A DNA stretch of 64,000 nucleotides from an uncultured Gammaproteobacteria bacterium (GTDB taxonomy: Bacteria; Pseudomonadota; Gammaproteobacteria; Arenicellales; Poriferihabitantaceae), in contig CALKKV010000003.1 of the NCBI GenBank assembly GCA_937992195.1, positions 24,769 through 88,768 on the forward strand. The letters run 5' to 3'. Made by a program: the position numbers and the translations under genes. Below are positions 26,883 through 36,476 of this stretch, piece by piece (the stretch's first letter is position 1; each line of letters begins with the position of its first letter). The notes below the pieces were generated by a model, which searched no databases, was not told where the DNA came from, and was given only the letters and a program-made list of their open reading frames with translations.

Positions 26883-27036
26883 CAATAAAGGTCCCCATAT
26901 GGAGAGAACGTATAGTACTTAATATCTGTACTAAATAAACTATATTTTCCTACTAATTCTGAATTAGTTGTAATAAGCAGACCTTCAACTACTATCCAGT
27001 CTTCCTTAACAACCAAGACGGTTATCAAACTGGATC

Positions 27037-29214
27037 ATGTTTCTAACGATAAAAAATACAATGCGAGGCGTTTTTGCGGCTGCAGCCATTGCTGCTGCCA
27101 CACTACCAGCTGGAGTACAGGCCGCTGGACTTCTCACCCCGTCAGATTCTTCTGCACCCGGTGCATCGACACCACTGGATATTCGTAGTCACGATGTTGA
27201 CGTTGTTGTTCAGGATGGATATGTCATTACCGAAGTTGAGCAGGTGTTCAGTAATCCGCACAGTCAGGATCTGCAAGCGCTGTATGCGTTTCCTATTCCA
27301 GAGAACGCGCTGGTTACCGCGTTCACGGTATGGATCGATGGCAATCCAGTTGTCGGTGAGGTTCTAGAGAAGGACAAGGCGCGACAGGTTTACGAGGAAG
27401 AAAAAAATGCGGGGCGCGAAGCAGGTTTGACCGAACAAAATAGCTTCAAGCGCTTCGAGATCAGCGTCAGTCCTGTTCGCGCGATGAGTGACACCAGAAT
27501 CAAACTGCAATATATGCAGGTCGCTGATATTGATACGGGCATCGGACGCTATGTGTATCCCTTGGAAGAAGGCGGTACAGATGATGAAAAGCTGGCATTC
27601 TGGACATCCAATGAAATCGTCAAGGAACGATTCAGTTTCAATCTTCATCTGCGGTCCGCCTATCCTGTCGATGCAGTGCGATTGCCAAATCACCCAGACG
27701 CACTGGTGACAAAAGAAAGTGAGGGAGAGTGGCGTATTGAAATCCTCCGAAATGGTGGCACAGCTACTACTTCCAGTCCGGCTGTCGACGACGATACTGA
27801 TCAACAAGACGTGTCTACGTTAGCCCAGTCAGGCTATAAGGAAGAGCAAACCGGTGTTGTCGAACAAAACTTTGGTCAACAGTTTGCCAGCGGTTTAGAC
27901 AACGATATTGTTCTCTACTGGCGCCTGTCAGAAAATGCGCCTGCGTCTCTCGACTTGACAGCCTATAAAGCACCAGGCGCTGCCAACGGTACGTTTATGA
28001 TGGTGATGACACCTGGAGACGACCTTCCGGTCATTAATCAGGGGCGGGACTGGATGTTTGTCCTGGATATCTCAGGCTCTATGCAAGGTAAGTACCATAC
28101 TCTGGTAGAGGGCGTAAACCGCGCGTTGACCAAAATGCACGACGAAGATCGTTTTCGAATCGTCCTGTTTAACAAAAACGCCAGAGAGCTTACACAAGGC
28201 TGGACCCCGGCGACCAACGAGAACGTCCAGCGATATATTAATAAAGTTAGGAATACTCAGCCTAATGGCGGCACCAATCTTTTTGAAGGTATCGCTCAAG
28301 GGGCTTCGGGTCTCGACGCAGACCGTACTACGGGTATCGTTCTGGTTACCGATGGTGTAGCCAATGTAGGACACGTTGGCAACAAGCATTTTCTCAAGTT
28401 ACTGGCGAAACAGGACGTCAGGCTATTCACCTTTATTATGGGCAATGAAGCGAATCGCCCTTTGCTTGAGTCGCTTACAGATTACACCAATGGTTTTGCG
28501 ATCAATATTTCAAACAACGACGATATTGTGGGTAAGCTGTTGGAAGCGACACAAAAAATCAATCACCAGGCAATGCACAACGTACGTGTAGATATCAGTG
28601 GCGTGAGAACTTCTGATATCACCCCCGAGCTGTTTGGTACCGTGTATCGCGGTGAGCAGCTTGTTGTAATGGGAAAGTACGCACACGCCGGCGAAGTTAT
28701 TGTGGATCTGAAGGCTGAGATTTCTGGTCAACCAGTGGAGTACTCAACGCGCTTCAACCTCCCAGACATGAATGAGGAGAACCCTGAGTTGGAAAGACTA
28801 TGGGCATTCGCCAAAATCCAGGGGCTAAAAAAAATGGAAGACCTGCTGGGTGCGGATGCGGATCGCCAGTCAGCAATGACAGATATTGCACTCGATCATG
28901 GCATCGTGACAGAAAAGACATCAATGCTTGTGATCCGTGAGGAGCAATTTGTCGCGCGCAATATAGAACGGCGAAATAAAAAGCGGGTTGAACTGGAAAA
29001 TTCCGCTCAGCAACAAAGAAAGTCGCAACCGGTTACTCAACGACGGGTAGACAATAGTCAGAGTGCGAGTAAACCCATGTTTGAGAAAAAGCGTGCGACC
29101 TATAGTAGTGGTGGCAGCAGCGGTGCCTTCGATTCATACTGGTTATTGCTCTTGACGCCAATGGCGGTTGCGTTACTGCGCAAACGATTGCTTCCTGTCA
29201 GAGATAGGGCGTAA
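27037..29214 (+). CDS. VIT and VWA domain protein with GlyGly-CTERM-like anchor
   Basis: This 725-residue exported protein has a signal peptide in the first 30 residues. A vault/inter-alpha-trypsin (VIT) domain spans about 45-180 (VVQDGYVITEVEQVFSNP, LYAFPIPENALV, EVLEKDKARQVYEEE). A von Willebrand A domain spans about 335-510 with the metal site DISGSMQ and a TNLFEGIAQG loop. The tail is a Ser/Gly turn (SSGGSSG), one membrane helix (YWLLLLTPMAVALL) and basic residues, as in GlyGly-CTERM rhombosortase substrates. VIT-VWA proteins of marine proteobacteria usually end in an LPXTG-type sortase signal, and none is present here. It is likely a surface or periplasmic adhesin-like protein. Confidence 0.88.
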   Translation: MFLTIKNTMRGVFAAAAIAAATLPAGVQAAGLLTPSDSSAPGASTPLDIRSHDVDVVVQDGYVITEVEQVFSNPHSQDLQALYAFPIPENALVTAFTVWIDGNPVVGEVLEKDKARQVYEEEKNAGREAGLTEQNSFKRFEISVSPVRAMSDTRIKLQYMQVADIDTGIGRYVYPLEEGGTDDEKLAFWTSNEIVKERFSFNLHLRSAYPVDAVRLPNHPDALVTKESEGEWRIEILRNGGTATTSSPAVDDDTDQQDVSTLAQSGYKEEQTGVVEQNFGQQFASGLDNDIVLYWRLSENAPASLDLTAYKAPGAANGTFMMVMTPGDDLPVINQGRDWMFVLDISGSMQGKYHTLVEGVNRALTKMHDEDRFRIVLFNKNARELTQGWTPATNENVQRYINKVRNTQPNGGTNLFEGIAQGASGLDADRTTGIVLVTDGVANVGHVGNKHFLKLLAKQDVRLFTFIMGNEANRPLLESLTDYTNGFAINISNNDDIVGKLLEATQKINHQAMHNVRVDISGVRTSDITPELFGTVYRGEQLVVMGKYAHAGEVIVDLKAEISGQPVEYSTRFNLPDMNEENPELERLWAFAKIQGLKKMEDLLGADADRQSAMTDIALDHGIVTEKTSMLVIREEQFVARNIERRNKKRVELENSAQQQRKSQPVTQRRVDNSQSASKPMFEKKRATYSSGGSSGAFDSYWLLLLTPMAVALLRKRLLPVRDRA

Positions 29215-29217
29215 ACC

Positions 29218-29892
29218 ATGCAATCTCCACGTATTCCCTGGGTTACTGCGATGATCACCATGGCGATGACCTCGTTATACATCGTAGCCGGTCCTGTTCC
29301 GGAGGCCTGGGTGTACGACCGCGCTGCTGTCCTCGATGGGGAATTGTGGAGACTGTTGACTGGCCATCTGGTGCACTCTGATCTGAGTCACCTCAGCTGG
29401 AATCTCGCGGGCACCCTGGTTCTGGGGTGCCTGCTGGAACGCACTACAAACACGTCAATTGCAGCAATGACTCTTGTTGGCGCAATCGCCATTGCTTTGT
29501 TGTTGCTCTGGCAACCAACTATTGCCTACTACTGCGGGTTTTCTGGTTTGCTTAACACCTGGCTCGCGTCGTTATTAATTTACGAATACCAGGATAACGC
29601 GATGCGCCCTATGGTTGTCGTCACTGCCCTTGGCGTATTGGCGAAACTGGTTTACGAATGGCAAACAGGTAATGCGATATTTACAGATACGACCTGGCCC
29701 AGCCTGCCCGAGGCGCATCTGACAGGTTTGATCGCGGGAATTTGCTGGTGGGTAGTGAAGAACAAATTCCAATACGCCTTCACTGCTTACGCTGTGAAGA
29801 AATTAAAAACTTCGCCAGACTCAATCGAAGTGAGCGGCAACAGATTTACACAACAACCTGAAAAGGAGCTCGACAATGTATATGAAATTTAA
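29218..29892 (+). CDS. rrtA: rhombosortase (rhomboid-family intramembrane protease)
   Basis: This 224-residue multi-span protein has the rhomboid layout: HLVHSDLSHLSWNLAGT in an early helix, the Ser nucleophile in CGFSGLLN, and the catalytic His in EAHLTGLIAG. Rhombosortases cleave and re-anchor proteins with a GlyGly-CTERM tail. It starts three bases after the VIT-VWA gene, whose tail fits such a signal, so it is probably dedicated to that neighbour. The subfamily is inferred from size, motif spacing and this neighbour. Confidence 0.88.
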   Translation: MQSPRIPWVTAMITMAMTSLYIVAGPVPEAWVYDRAAVLDGELWRLLTGHLVHSDLSHLSWNLAGTLVLGCLLERTTNTSIAAMTLVGAIAIALLLLWQPTIAYYCGFSGLLNTWLASLLIYEYQDNAMRPMVVVTALGVLAKLVYEWQTGNAIFTDTTWPSLPEAHLTGLIAGICWWVVKNKFQYAFTAYAVKKLKTSPDSIEVSGNRFTQQPEKELDNVYEI

Positions 29893-30289
29893 AAAGCTTG
29901 TAACACTGATAGCCATAACGCTTATTCCAATCAGTACGCCAGCGATTGGTGAGATGGATAGTATGACCAGCTCTGCAATCTCGCTAGTAAGTCCCGCAAT
30001 CCTGGTATCAGGTAGTGTGTTGCTGGTTCACGCAAGTGGCGCTGCCGTCATTACCGCGATCAAACCAGTTGGTAAGAGCGTCTTGGTCTCGTTGAAATCC
30101 GCCACCGATGGGTCCATCGCAACGGTCAAGTTCAGTGGAAAAGCTGTTGGAGCCAGTGCCTTGACCGTAGGCGAAACAATCAAAGTTGTAGCCGGCGCCG
30201 CGGGTAGCATGCTGGTGTACTCCGGAGAAATACTTGCTGTCATTCCCAATACACTGGGTCAGTCGTTGTTACATCAGTCAACGCACTAG
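29876..30289 (+). CDS. small exported hydrophobic protein
   Basis: This 137-residue protein has a signal peptide (ending TPAIGE). The remainder is rich in Ala, Val, Ser and Gly with regularly spaced Lys (AVITAIKPVGKSVLVSLKSA, then TVKFSGKAVGASALTVGETI), perhaps two hairpin-like hydrophobic segments. It overlaps the rhombosortase end by 17 bases and has a good ribosome site (AAGGAG) inside that gene. I recognise no family. Its place between the rhombosortase and the DUF2145 gene suggests it belongs to the same surface system. Confidence 0.75.
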   Translation: MYMKFKKLVTLIAITLIPISTPAIGEMDSMTSSAISLVSPAILVSGSVLLVHASGAAVITAIKPVGKSVLVSLKSATDGSIATVKFSGKAVGASALTVGETIKVVAGAAGSMLVYSGEILAVIPNTLGQSLLHQSTH

Positions 30290-30298
30290 GCAAATACA

Positions 30299-31210
30299 AT
30301 GAACCGACTGTTTGTTTTGGTAATCCTATGGCTTGCAGCCTGGCAGCCAGCATTGTCGCTGGCTGCCTGTAAACAGGAAACGATTTCGCAGGACGCTTTC
30401 AATAAGGCAAGTAATCTTGGTGTCAAACTTATTGAACAACTGGAACGCCTGAATCCCCGTGTTGCGCTGGTTGGTCGGGCGGGTACCGATTTATCTAAAT
30501 ATGGCCTTAAGTATAGCCATGCGGGGCTGGTTTTTCGTAATCATCCGAAGGGTAAATGGGTTTTTACGCACCTGCTGGTTCGATGTGGGGAGACCGTATC
30601 CAAACTGTATGATGAGGGTGCTATTACCTTCTTTTCCGATAATCCGCATAAATATCAGGCAATCCTGATTGTCCCTAACCCTGCGCTGCAGATTGAACTG
30701 GAGAAACTGCTGCTCGAAGGCACCGCCAGAAACCTGCACGAAGGCCGCTACAGCGTCATTGCCAATCCGGACAAGCTCCTATACCAGAATTCCAATCAGT
30801 GGGTGCTTGAAATGCTTGCAGTGGCCAAATCAATTTACCTGCCAGCGGATCAGCGCAGACACGCAATCAAGCTTGCGATGGAATACGGATTTCAACCTGA
30901 GACCGTCAAGGTGGGGTTTTTTAAACGACATTTGGCGGCGATGTTTCACCCGCATGTGAAGCTGGATGATCATAGCCAGGACGACCGATTAAGCGGAAAG
31001 TTTTCCGTCGTAACCGTTAAATCTATCAAGCAGTTTCTTGAAATAAACCACGATGTGGAGTCGATCACCGAAATCGATCTGCTTGGATCGCGCACAAACA
31101 CTTATCAGCCGCCAACACCAAAGAGCAAACCACAACGCACTATTCGCCATCGTCAACCTGTGAGTCGTCGAACATCGCAGTCAAGCTCTGCAACGGATTT
31201 CTGGCACTGA
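30299..31210 (+). CDS. exported DUF2145 family protein
   Basis: This 303-residue protein has a signal peptide (ending LSLAAC). Its central domain fits DUF2145: VALVGRAGTDLSKYGLKYSH, then AGLVFRNHPKGKWVFTHLL, and ANPDKLLYQNSNQWVLEMLA. The Cys, His and Asn residues are arranged much as in NlpC/P60-like papain-fold enzymes, but catalysis is not shown for the family. The C-terminal 60 residues are low-complexity and basic (PTPKSKPQRTIRHRQP). The last eight codons are made of the 25-bp direct repeat. It completes the VIT-VWA/rhombosortase operon. Confidence 0.8.
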   Translation: MNRLFVLVILWLAAWQPALSLAACKQETISQDAFNKASNLGVKLIEQLERLNPRVALVGRAGTDLSKYGLKYSHAGLVFRNHPKGKWVFTHLLVRCGETVSKLYDEGAITFFSDNPHKYQAILIVPNPALQIELEKLLLEGTARNLHEGRYSVIANPDKLLYQNSNQWVLEMLAVAKSIYLPADQRRHAIKLAMEYGFQPETVKVGFFKRHLAAMFHPHVKLDDHSQDDRLSGKFSVVTVKSIKQFLEINHDVESITEIDLLGSRTNTYQPPTPKSKPQRTIRHRQPVSRRTSQSSSATDFWH

Positions 31211-31211
31211 C
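31187..31211 (+). repeat. 25-bp direct repeat, right copy
   Basis: Identical to 26858-26882. It covers the final codons and stop of the DUF2145 gene. A gene 3' end that is duplicated about 4.3 kb away resembles the footprint of site-specific insertion, but no integrase is present between the copies. Confidence 0.85.
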
Positions 31212-31346
31212 AACGCCAGTGAGGCAGCCTCCGTTATGACATATTTCTGCTTCTAGAAGGGTGCCTGGCTTTATCCTTCATCAAATCGAATGTATAAAAA
31301 GTTGATCGTTGAATTACTTTATATATGGGGAAGTAATTAGAGCAAT

Positions 31347-31961
31347 CTATAGATCTTCAATCCGCCATAAGCCCAGACACTTGTTTGGATTGGTTGCGAT
31401 TTCGTGGTTTTCGCTATAGATTTCTTTTGGCGGTGGGAAATTGAATGGCTCTTTACGCAGATTTATTTTTCGAAAATCTCCTGTCTTGATTTCTTTATTG
31501 GTTTCTATGGCTGGGAATGTGGTGGTCAATAACCATGTTGATTTGGAATTCCTTATGTTTTCCAGAGCAGCTTTGCCGTCATCAAAGGAAAGATGAACAA
31601 GACAATCCCTGGTCAAAATAAGGTCGGCTGTTGGCAGGGAGTCCTGAATCAAATCAAGTTGCGTAAAACAGATATTTGAAACAGGGTAATTTCTCTCATT
31701 CTCAGAGATAAGATCGGCAACTAGATCTGCTCCGATATAACGTATCTCAGAGAGGTCAACTTCCTTCATCCAATTAAAATCACCACAGGGTATATCCAGC
31801 AGTGTGTTGATATTGTATCTTTTTATTAGGTCAGGAATAAGTTTTCTTACCGTTGCAGTAACCTGTATGGTTGATCCTGGTCCGGATGCGCTTTCTCGAC
31901 TTCTCCAGCCGCCGGTCTTATAGATTTGGGTAAAAACTTCTTCGGCGGGAGATTTGTTCAT
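31347..31961 (-). CDS. class I SAM-dependent methyltransferase
   Basis: This 204-residue protein has a Rossmann methyltransferase core: motif I as LLDIPCGDFNWMKEV, acidic motif II as YIGADLVADLI, and a later LILTRDCLVHLSFDD. It resembles stand-alone small-molecule or sugar methyltransferases. The substrate is unknown and the gene has no operon partners. Confidence 0.8.
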   Translation of the reverse strand: MNKSPAEEVFTQIYKTGGWRSRESASGPGSTIQVTATVRKLIPDLIKRYNINTLLDIPCGDFNWMKEVDLSEIRYIGADLVADLISENERNYPVSNICFTQLDLIQDSLPTADLILTRDCLVHLSFDDGKAALENIRNSKSTWLLTTTFPAIETNKEIKTGDFRKINLRKEPFNFPPPKEIYSENHEIATNPNKCLGLWRIEDL

Positions 31962-32107
31962 CAGATGGCTAAGTGAATCAGTTCAAGTTTCCGAATATTA
32001 TAGTCGCTCCGGAATGTTTTATTTTGTGAATAGTGTTGCCGTGAGCATCACTTTAAAATGAGGAGACTAAGCCAAAAAACCACTATTAGGCGGTTAAATA
32101 ACAAGCT

Positions 32108-33043
32108 ATGGCGATTCTTATAAATACCCAGGTTGAAGATTGGATGACGGCGGAGCAGTTCAGAGACGAATTAGCGCCGTTGCTTCCTGATGTGTCCATT
32201 CACTGCGGCGATCCTGATGGTCATGGGAAAGATATACGTATGCTGGCCATTGACGGCTTGTCACCCGGGTTGCTGAGACGCTTGCCAAACCTGGAGTTGA
32301 TCCAAAAGTTGGGTGCCGGTGTAGACTCTATTGTTAAAGATCCCGATCTGGATAAATCAGTGAGGGTATGCAGACTTAAGCCAGATATTCCGGCCCATGA
32401 AATTGCCGAGTATTGCCTTGCATACGTGCTTCGTGAGCAACGTCAACATCGACAGTTCAGAGAACAACAAAAGAATAGTCAATGGATGCCAATTGCTCCT
32501 TTGAAAAGCAGTGAATCGACGGTGGCGGTGTTAGGACTTGGACACATTGGATCTAAGGCGGCAGCCTACTTCCGCGCGTTGGGGTTTAATGTGATAGGTT
32601 GGAGCCGAACGCTGAAAAATATACAAAATATCCAGTGCAAAGCGGGAGCCGATGCGCTTTACGATGTGCTTGCCGAGGCAGACTACGTGGTCGCGATATT
32701 ACCTTCCACACCGCAAACAAGGAATCTCATAAACAGTGAAACCTTGTCCTTAATGCAGTCAAATGCTGTGATAATCAATGCAGGACGAGGAGATTTAATT
32801 AACGAAGATCATCTGCTTGATGCCGTTGATAATGGCGTGATCAGAGGCGCGTATCTTGATGTCTTCCAGGCGGAACCATTGCCTGAAGGGCATCCTTTTT
32901 GGTTGCATCCGAAGATCACGATAACGCCGCACGTTTCCGGCTGGCACCTAGATGGTAGCGCCGAAGTGGTCGCGAGAAACTATCGAGCCTTAGAGACAAA
33001 CGCCTCACTTTTGAATGAAGTCGATATCGCGCTTGGATATTAA
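32108..33043 (+). CDS. glyoxylate/hydroxypyruvate reductase-like dehydrogenase
   Basis: This 311-residue D-isomer-specific 2-hydroxyacid dehydrogenase has the NAD(P) site VLGLGHIGSKAAAYF, the Arg loop INAGRGDLIN, and a C-terminal HVSGWH carrying the catalytic His. Its length and the N-terminal IQKLGAGVDSI match the GhrA branch, which reduces glyoxylate and hydroxypyruvate. In this setting it could handle glycine- or phosphonate-derived C2 units, but the sequence does not prove that. Confidence 0.88.
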   Translation: MAILINTQVEDWMTAEQFRDELAPLLPDVSIHCGDPDGHGKDIRMLAIDGLSPGLLRRLPNLELIQKLGAGVDSIVKDPDLDKSVRVCRLKPDIPAHEIAEYCLAYVLREQRQHRQFREQQKNSQWMPIAPLKSSESTVAVLGLGHIGSKAAAYFRALGFNVIGWSRTLKNIQNIQCKAGADALYDVLAEADYVVAILPSTPQTRNLINSETLSLMQSNAVIINAGRGDLINEDHLLDAVDNGVIRGAYLDVFQAEPLPEGHPFWLHPKITITPHVSGWHLDGSAEVVARNYRALETNASLLNEVDIALGY

Positions 33044-33102
33044 TTGCTTCTTTTTTAAAACCAGTTTGTTACCCATACAGCGCGAAAAAGAGGAGATGGC
33101 AT

Positions 33103-33645
33103 ATGTCAGCAAGTTCAAACTTTGAATTAATGGCGAAATACAATCGCCATATTAACCAACAATTCTACGATGCGGCCTCGCAGTTAAGTGATGAAGAATT
33201 GAGTGCAGACAGGGGTGCATTTTTTAAGTCAATACTGGCTACGTTCAATCATATTCTGGTTGGTGATACGATTTGGCTGCAGCGGTTTGCCATGCATCCT
33301 GCTGCTTTTTTATCGCTAGAATCGATACGTGATACGAAGACGCCGGATTCATTGAATGCCATTCCGTACCCTGAGATTGGTCAATTGAAGGTTGCTCGTG
33401 AAGAAATGGACGCGGTTATTGAAAATTTTATCAATGAACTTTCAGAACATGATCTTGCTAGTCCTCTTCGTTACCAAAGTACCAATGGAAAGACCCATAC
33501 AAAACGACTTGGGTTTCTCATTCAGCACTTTTTCAATCACCAAACACACCACCGCGGTCAGATCACAACTCTGCTCAGTCAAGCCGGGGTTGATCCCGGC
33601 GTTACTGATCTGCTGATGACGATTCCTGAAGAAGAGGTGATTTAA
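33103..33645 (+). CDS. DinB family protein
   Basis: This 180-residue four-helix DinB-fold protein ([20 protein letters not shown]) has the metal-ligand histidines in [15 protein letters not shown] and [10 protein letters not shown] clear GAGGAG ribosome site precedes it. DinB-fold proteins include thiol-dependent transferases and many of unknown role. Its stop overlaps the convergent PhnY-like gene by four bases. Confidence 0.88.
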   Translation: MSASSNFELMAKYNRHINQQFYDAASQLSDEELSADRGAFFKSILATFNHILVGDTIWLQRFAMHPAAFLSLESIRDTKTPDSLNAIPYPEIGQLKVAREEMDAVIENFINELSEHDLASPLRYQSTNGKTHTKRLGFLIQHFFNHQTHHRGQITTLLSQAGVDPGVTDLLMTIPEEEVI

Positions 33646-35072
33646 ACCCAGGGTAACGAGAAGGTCTTAATGGTGGTGTAGCTCGCCATTGCTTCAATGA
33701 CGCCTTCTTTATAGCCAAGACCTGAATCTTTGATGCCGCCAAATGGTGACATTTCGATTCTGTATCCCGGAACTTCCCAGATATTGACGGTGCCCGTTTC
33801 GAGCTCGTTGATAAAGCGGGTAATGTCGTCCATGCGGTTGGTACACACGCCAGAAGACAGGCCGAATGCGGTGGAGTTGGCAACGCGGATGGCATCGTCA
33901 ATGTCCTTAACGCGAATAATAGGCACCGGCGGGCCAAAAGTCTCTTCGACTACTAATTCACAGTCAGCAGGAACATGATCGAGCACGGTTGGGGAGTAGA
34001 GTGCGCCCTGGCGATCGTTTCCATAAAGCAGCTGCGCGCCTTGTTCTATCGCATCGTTAACGCGGTTTTGAAAAAGCGTCGCAGATTGTTCGTTAATCAC
34101 AGTGCCGACATCTGTGTCGGGATCCATTGGATCACCGTATTTAAGTGTCGCTGCTTTTTCTGCAACCAATGCGGCAAACTCGTCTGCCACAGATTCTACA
34201 CATAGGATACGCTTTACCGCGGTGCAACGCTGCCCCGAGTTCTTGGTTGCGCCGGCAATCGCCATGTCCGCCGCTTTGACTAAATCAGCATCATCCATAA
34301 TGATTAATGGGGAGTTTCCACCAAGCTCCAATACCGTGCGTCGATAGCCGGCATTTTCAGCAATATATTTGCCGACCGGGACGCTACCGGTGAAACTAAT
34401 TAAATCAATATTTTCATTGGTGATCATTTCATCACCAATATCTTCCGGTAAACCCGTCACAATAGACAGCATTTCCGGAGGCAGACCGGCTTCGTACAAA
34501 ACATCTGCAAGTAGTAACGCAGTTAAGGGTGTTAACTCTGTTGGCTTTCCCACCATGCAATTATTGGTGGCAATTGCCGGGGCGATCTTGTGAGAGATCA
34601 TATTGAGCGGATGATTAAACGGCGTGATCGCCGAAATCGCGTTCAGCGGTTCACGCTGGGTGAAAATCTTTCGCTGCTTGCCATGGGGCGTTAGATCACA
34701 AGAAAAGATACGATTGTCATCTTGAATACAAAGCTGTCCTGCAAGACTGTAGACATCGAATGCGCGGCCTACTTCATATTCACTGTCTTTTTTACACAGG
34801 CCACTTTCAGCCGTAATGAGGTTAGAAAACTCCTCTTTGCGATCAACCAGGATCTGCGCAGTTTTCATTAAAATTTGCTGTCGTTCGTAACGCGTCAGCT
34901 TCGGCTTATAGGCAGCAGCAATTTGAAAGGCTTCAGCAACCTGTGCTCGACTGGCCTGCGGAACGGTGCCGACAACTTCATTGTTATACGGATTAAAAAC
35001 CTCAACGGTCTTGCCAGTTTCTCCATCAACCTGTTTGCCGGCGATGCGCATTTTTTCTTGTATTACAGTCAT
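33642..35072 (-). CDS. phnY: phosphonoacetaldehyde dehydrogenase PhnY
   Basis: This 476-residue NAD(P)-dependent aldehyde dehydrogenase has the general base E249 (VLELGGNSP) and nucleophile C283 ([13 protein letters not shown]). The sequence is of the phosphonoacetaldehyde/glyceraldehyde-3-phosphate-like branch, and it lies directly beside phosphonoacetate hydrolase and near PhnW. It oxidises phosphonoacetaldehyde to phosphonoacetate in 2-aminoethylphosphonate breakdown. The gene is the downstream member of a two-gene unit with the hydrolase, 16 bases apart. The specific assignment depends on this context as well as on the family. Confidence 0.92.
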   Translation of the reverse strand: MTVIQEKMRIAGKQVDGETGKTVEVFNPYNNEVVGTVPQASRAQVAEAFQIAAAYKPKLTRYERQQILMKTAQILVDRKEEFSNLITAESGLCKKDSEYEVGRAFDVYSLAGQLCIQDDNRIFSCDLTPHGKQRKIFTQREPLNAISAITPFNHPLNMISHKIAPAIATNNCMVGKPTELTPLTALLLADVLYEAGLPPEMLSIVTGLPEDIGDEMITNENIDLISFTGSVPVGKYIAENAGYRRTVLELGGNSPLIIMDDADLVKAADMAIAGATKNSGQRCTAVKRILCVESVADEFAALVAEKAATLKYGDPMDPDTDVGTVINEQSATLFQNRVNDAIEQGAQLLYGNDRQGALYSPTVLDHVPADCELVVEETFGPPVPIIRVKDIDDAIRVANSTAFGLSSGVCTNRMDDITRFINELETGTVNIWEVPGYRIEMSPFGGIKDSGLGYKEGVIEAMASYTTIKTFSLPWV

Positions 35073-35088
35073 TTTTATCTGGCTTGAT

Positions 35089-36345
35089 CTAAGCTTGTGT
35101 GTGATTCAGGGCAATGTCGAAAACATCGAAGTTTCTGAGGCGAGGGCGGTTCTCAACCCCGCTTACCGGGCGGTTGAACAGAAGTGGTACAGTTTGTTCC
35201 GAGACACCACCATGGGAGCGTAAGGGCACTTCCAGTCCGGATAGATCATGTCGCTCGGCACTAGTGCCCAATACAGTATGGATGGTAGATACAATGATAA
35301 TGTCACCCATGCGATCGTTAGCGAGCTCAAATTCCCGGCAGCCGTCCTGATTGGAATATACTGACTCGATGCCTTCTATTGCTTTGAGTTGCGTCATTAA
35401 TGCTGCTTGGTCAACATTGCTATCAATATAAATTGTTGCATAGGAGCCCAAAGCACCGTGGTGCACAACGTAGGGGTCAGTGATCGGCAAGATCACGCGA
35501 CCTTTGCCAGTACCAAGCAGCTGATCTATGTGATCCTGAAGATAGATCACATTAGGTTGGCCATCATCATTGTGTTTTGCATTCATGCCATGGTCAGCAG
35601 TCATACCAATCACTGCGCCCAGTGCGTCTAGTTGAGACCAGTAGCTATCCATCATGGCATAGAAAGAATTGGCGCCTTCACTGCCTGGTGCAAACTTGTG
35701 CTGAATATAGTCGGTGGTCGACAAATACATAATGTCAGGCCGCACGGTTTCCATTAACTTTACGCCGGCGGCAAAAATAAATTCAGATAGTTCAGCGCTG
35801 TAGACCGAAGGTACAGGCATGCCAACCATATCCACCACATTCTCGATGCCGTTTTCAGCGACGGTCACTTCATCGGATTTTTCAGACGAAAAACAAATTG
35901 CGCTATTGTCGCCGCCGATGGACAACTCGTTTCCTAGTAAACGTCTGAGTTTGTCCTTAGCAGTTACGATGGCAATCTTGGCCCCCTGATCCTGGAAGGC
36001 TTTAAAGATAGTCGGCGTTCGTAGTAAGGAGGGGTCATTCATCATGACTTCGACATCATTATCTCGGTCATAGTAAAAGTTGCCACATATCCCATGCACC
36101 TTCGGTGCCACTCCGGTGACGATCGATAAATTATTGGGATTGGTAAAACTGGGTACAACACAATCGCTACGTAGATCGGCACCCGTTTTCTCTATAAGTT
36201 GTTTGGTCCATGGCATCACGCCATCCGCCACAGCTTGTTCAATATAAGTAGGCTCGGAACCATCAATACAAACAATCACCACCGGATTCTTTGGCCATTG
36301 ATATGAGCGGTCATTGACTTGGACCATAGTGTGAGAATTAGTCAT
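35089..36345 (-). CDS. phnA: phosphonoacetate hydrolase PhnA
   Basis: This 418-residue alkaline-phosphatase-superfamily hydrolase has metal ligands and nucleophile in [24 protein letters not shown] (Thr nucleophile), [17 protein letters not shown] and the C-terminal RSHGG. The substrate-binding segment [15 protein letters not shown] is typical of PhnA. It splits phosphonoacetate to acetate and phosphate. I chose the ATG at 36345 over the TTG five codons upstream, because family members begin at about this point. It is the first gene of the unit with phnY. Confidence 0.95.
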   Translation of the reverse strand: MTNSHTMVQVNDRSYQWPKNPVVIVCIDGSEPTYIEQAVADGVMPWTKQLIEKTGADLRSDCVVPSFTNPNNLSIVTGVAPKVHGICGNFYYDRDNDVEVMMNDPSLLRTPTIFKAFQDQGAKIAIVTAKDKLRRLLGNELSIGGDNSAICFSSEKSDEVTVAENGIENVVDMVGMPVPSVYSAELSEFIFAAGVKLMETVRPDIMYLSTTDYIQHKFAPGSEGANSFYAMMDSYWSQLDALGAVIGMTADHGMNAKHNDDGQPNVIYLQDHIDQLLGTGKGRVILPITDPYVVHHGALGSYATIYIDSNVDQAALMTQLKAIEGIESVYSNQDGCREFELANDRMGDIIIVSTIHTVLGTSAERHDLSGLEVPLRSHGGVSEQTVPLLFNRPVSGVENRPRLRNFDVFDIALNHTQA

Positions 36346-36476
36346 AAGGATTACTTTCAATAAGGGCTGTGCGGATTATAGGAGTCGAGTGTTGCAGAGG
36401 TAAAATCGATATCCCGGATAGATCGTATCTGTGGATTCTATATTAGCGCGCCGTTTCAAATGCGAAAAGAATGTCA

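Noticed and set aside
26813..27028. Minus-strand 71-codon reading frame in the gap before the VIT-VWA gene.
   Set aside because: It overlaps the left 25-bp repeat, has no recognised domain or clear ribosome site, and its composition looks random.
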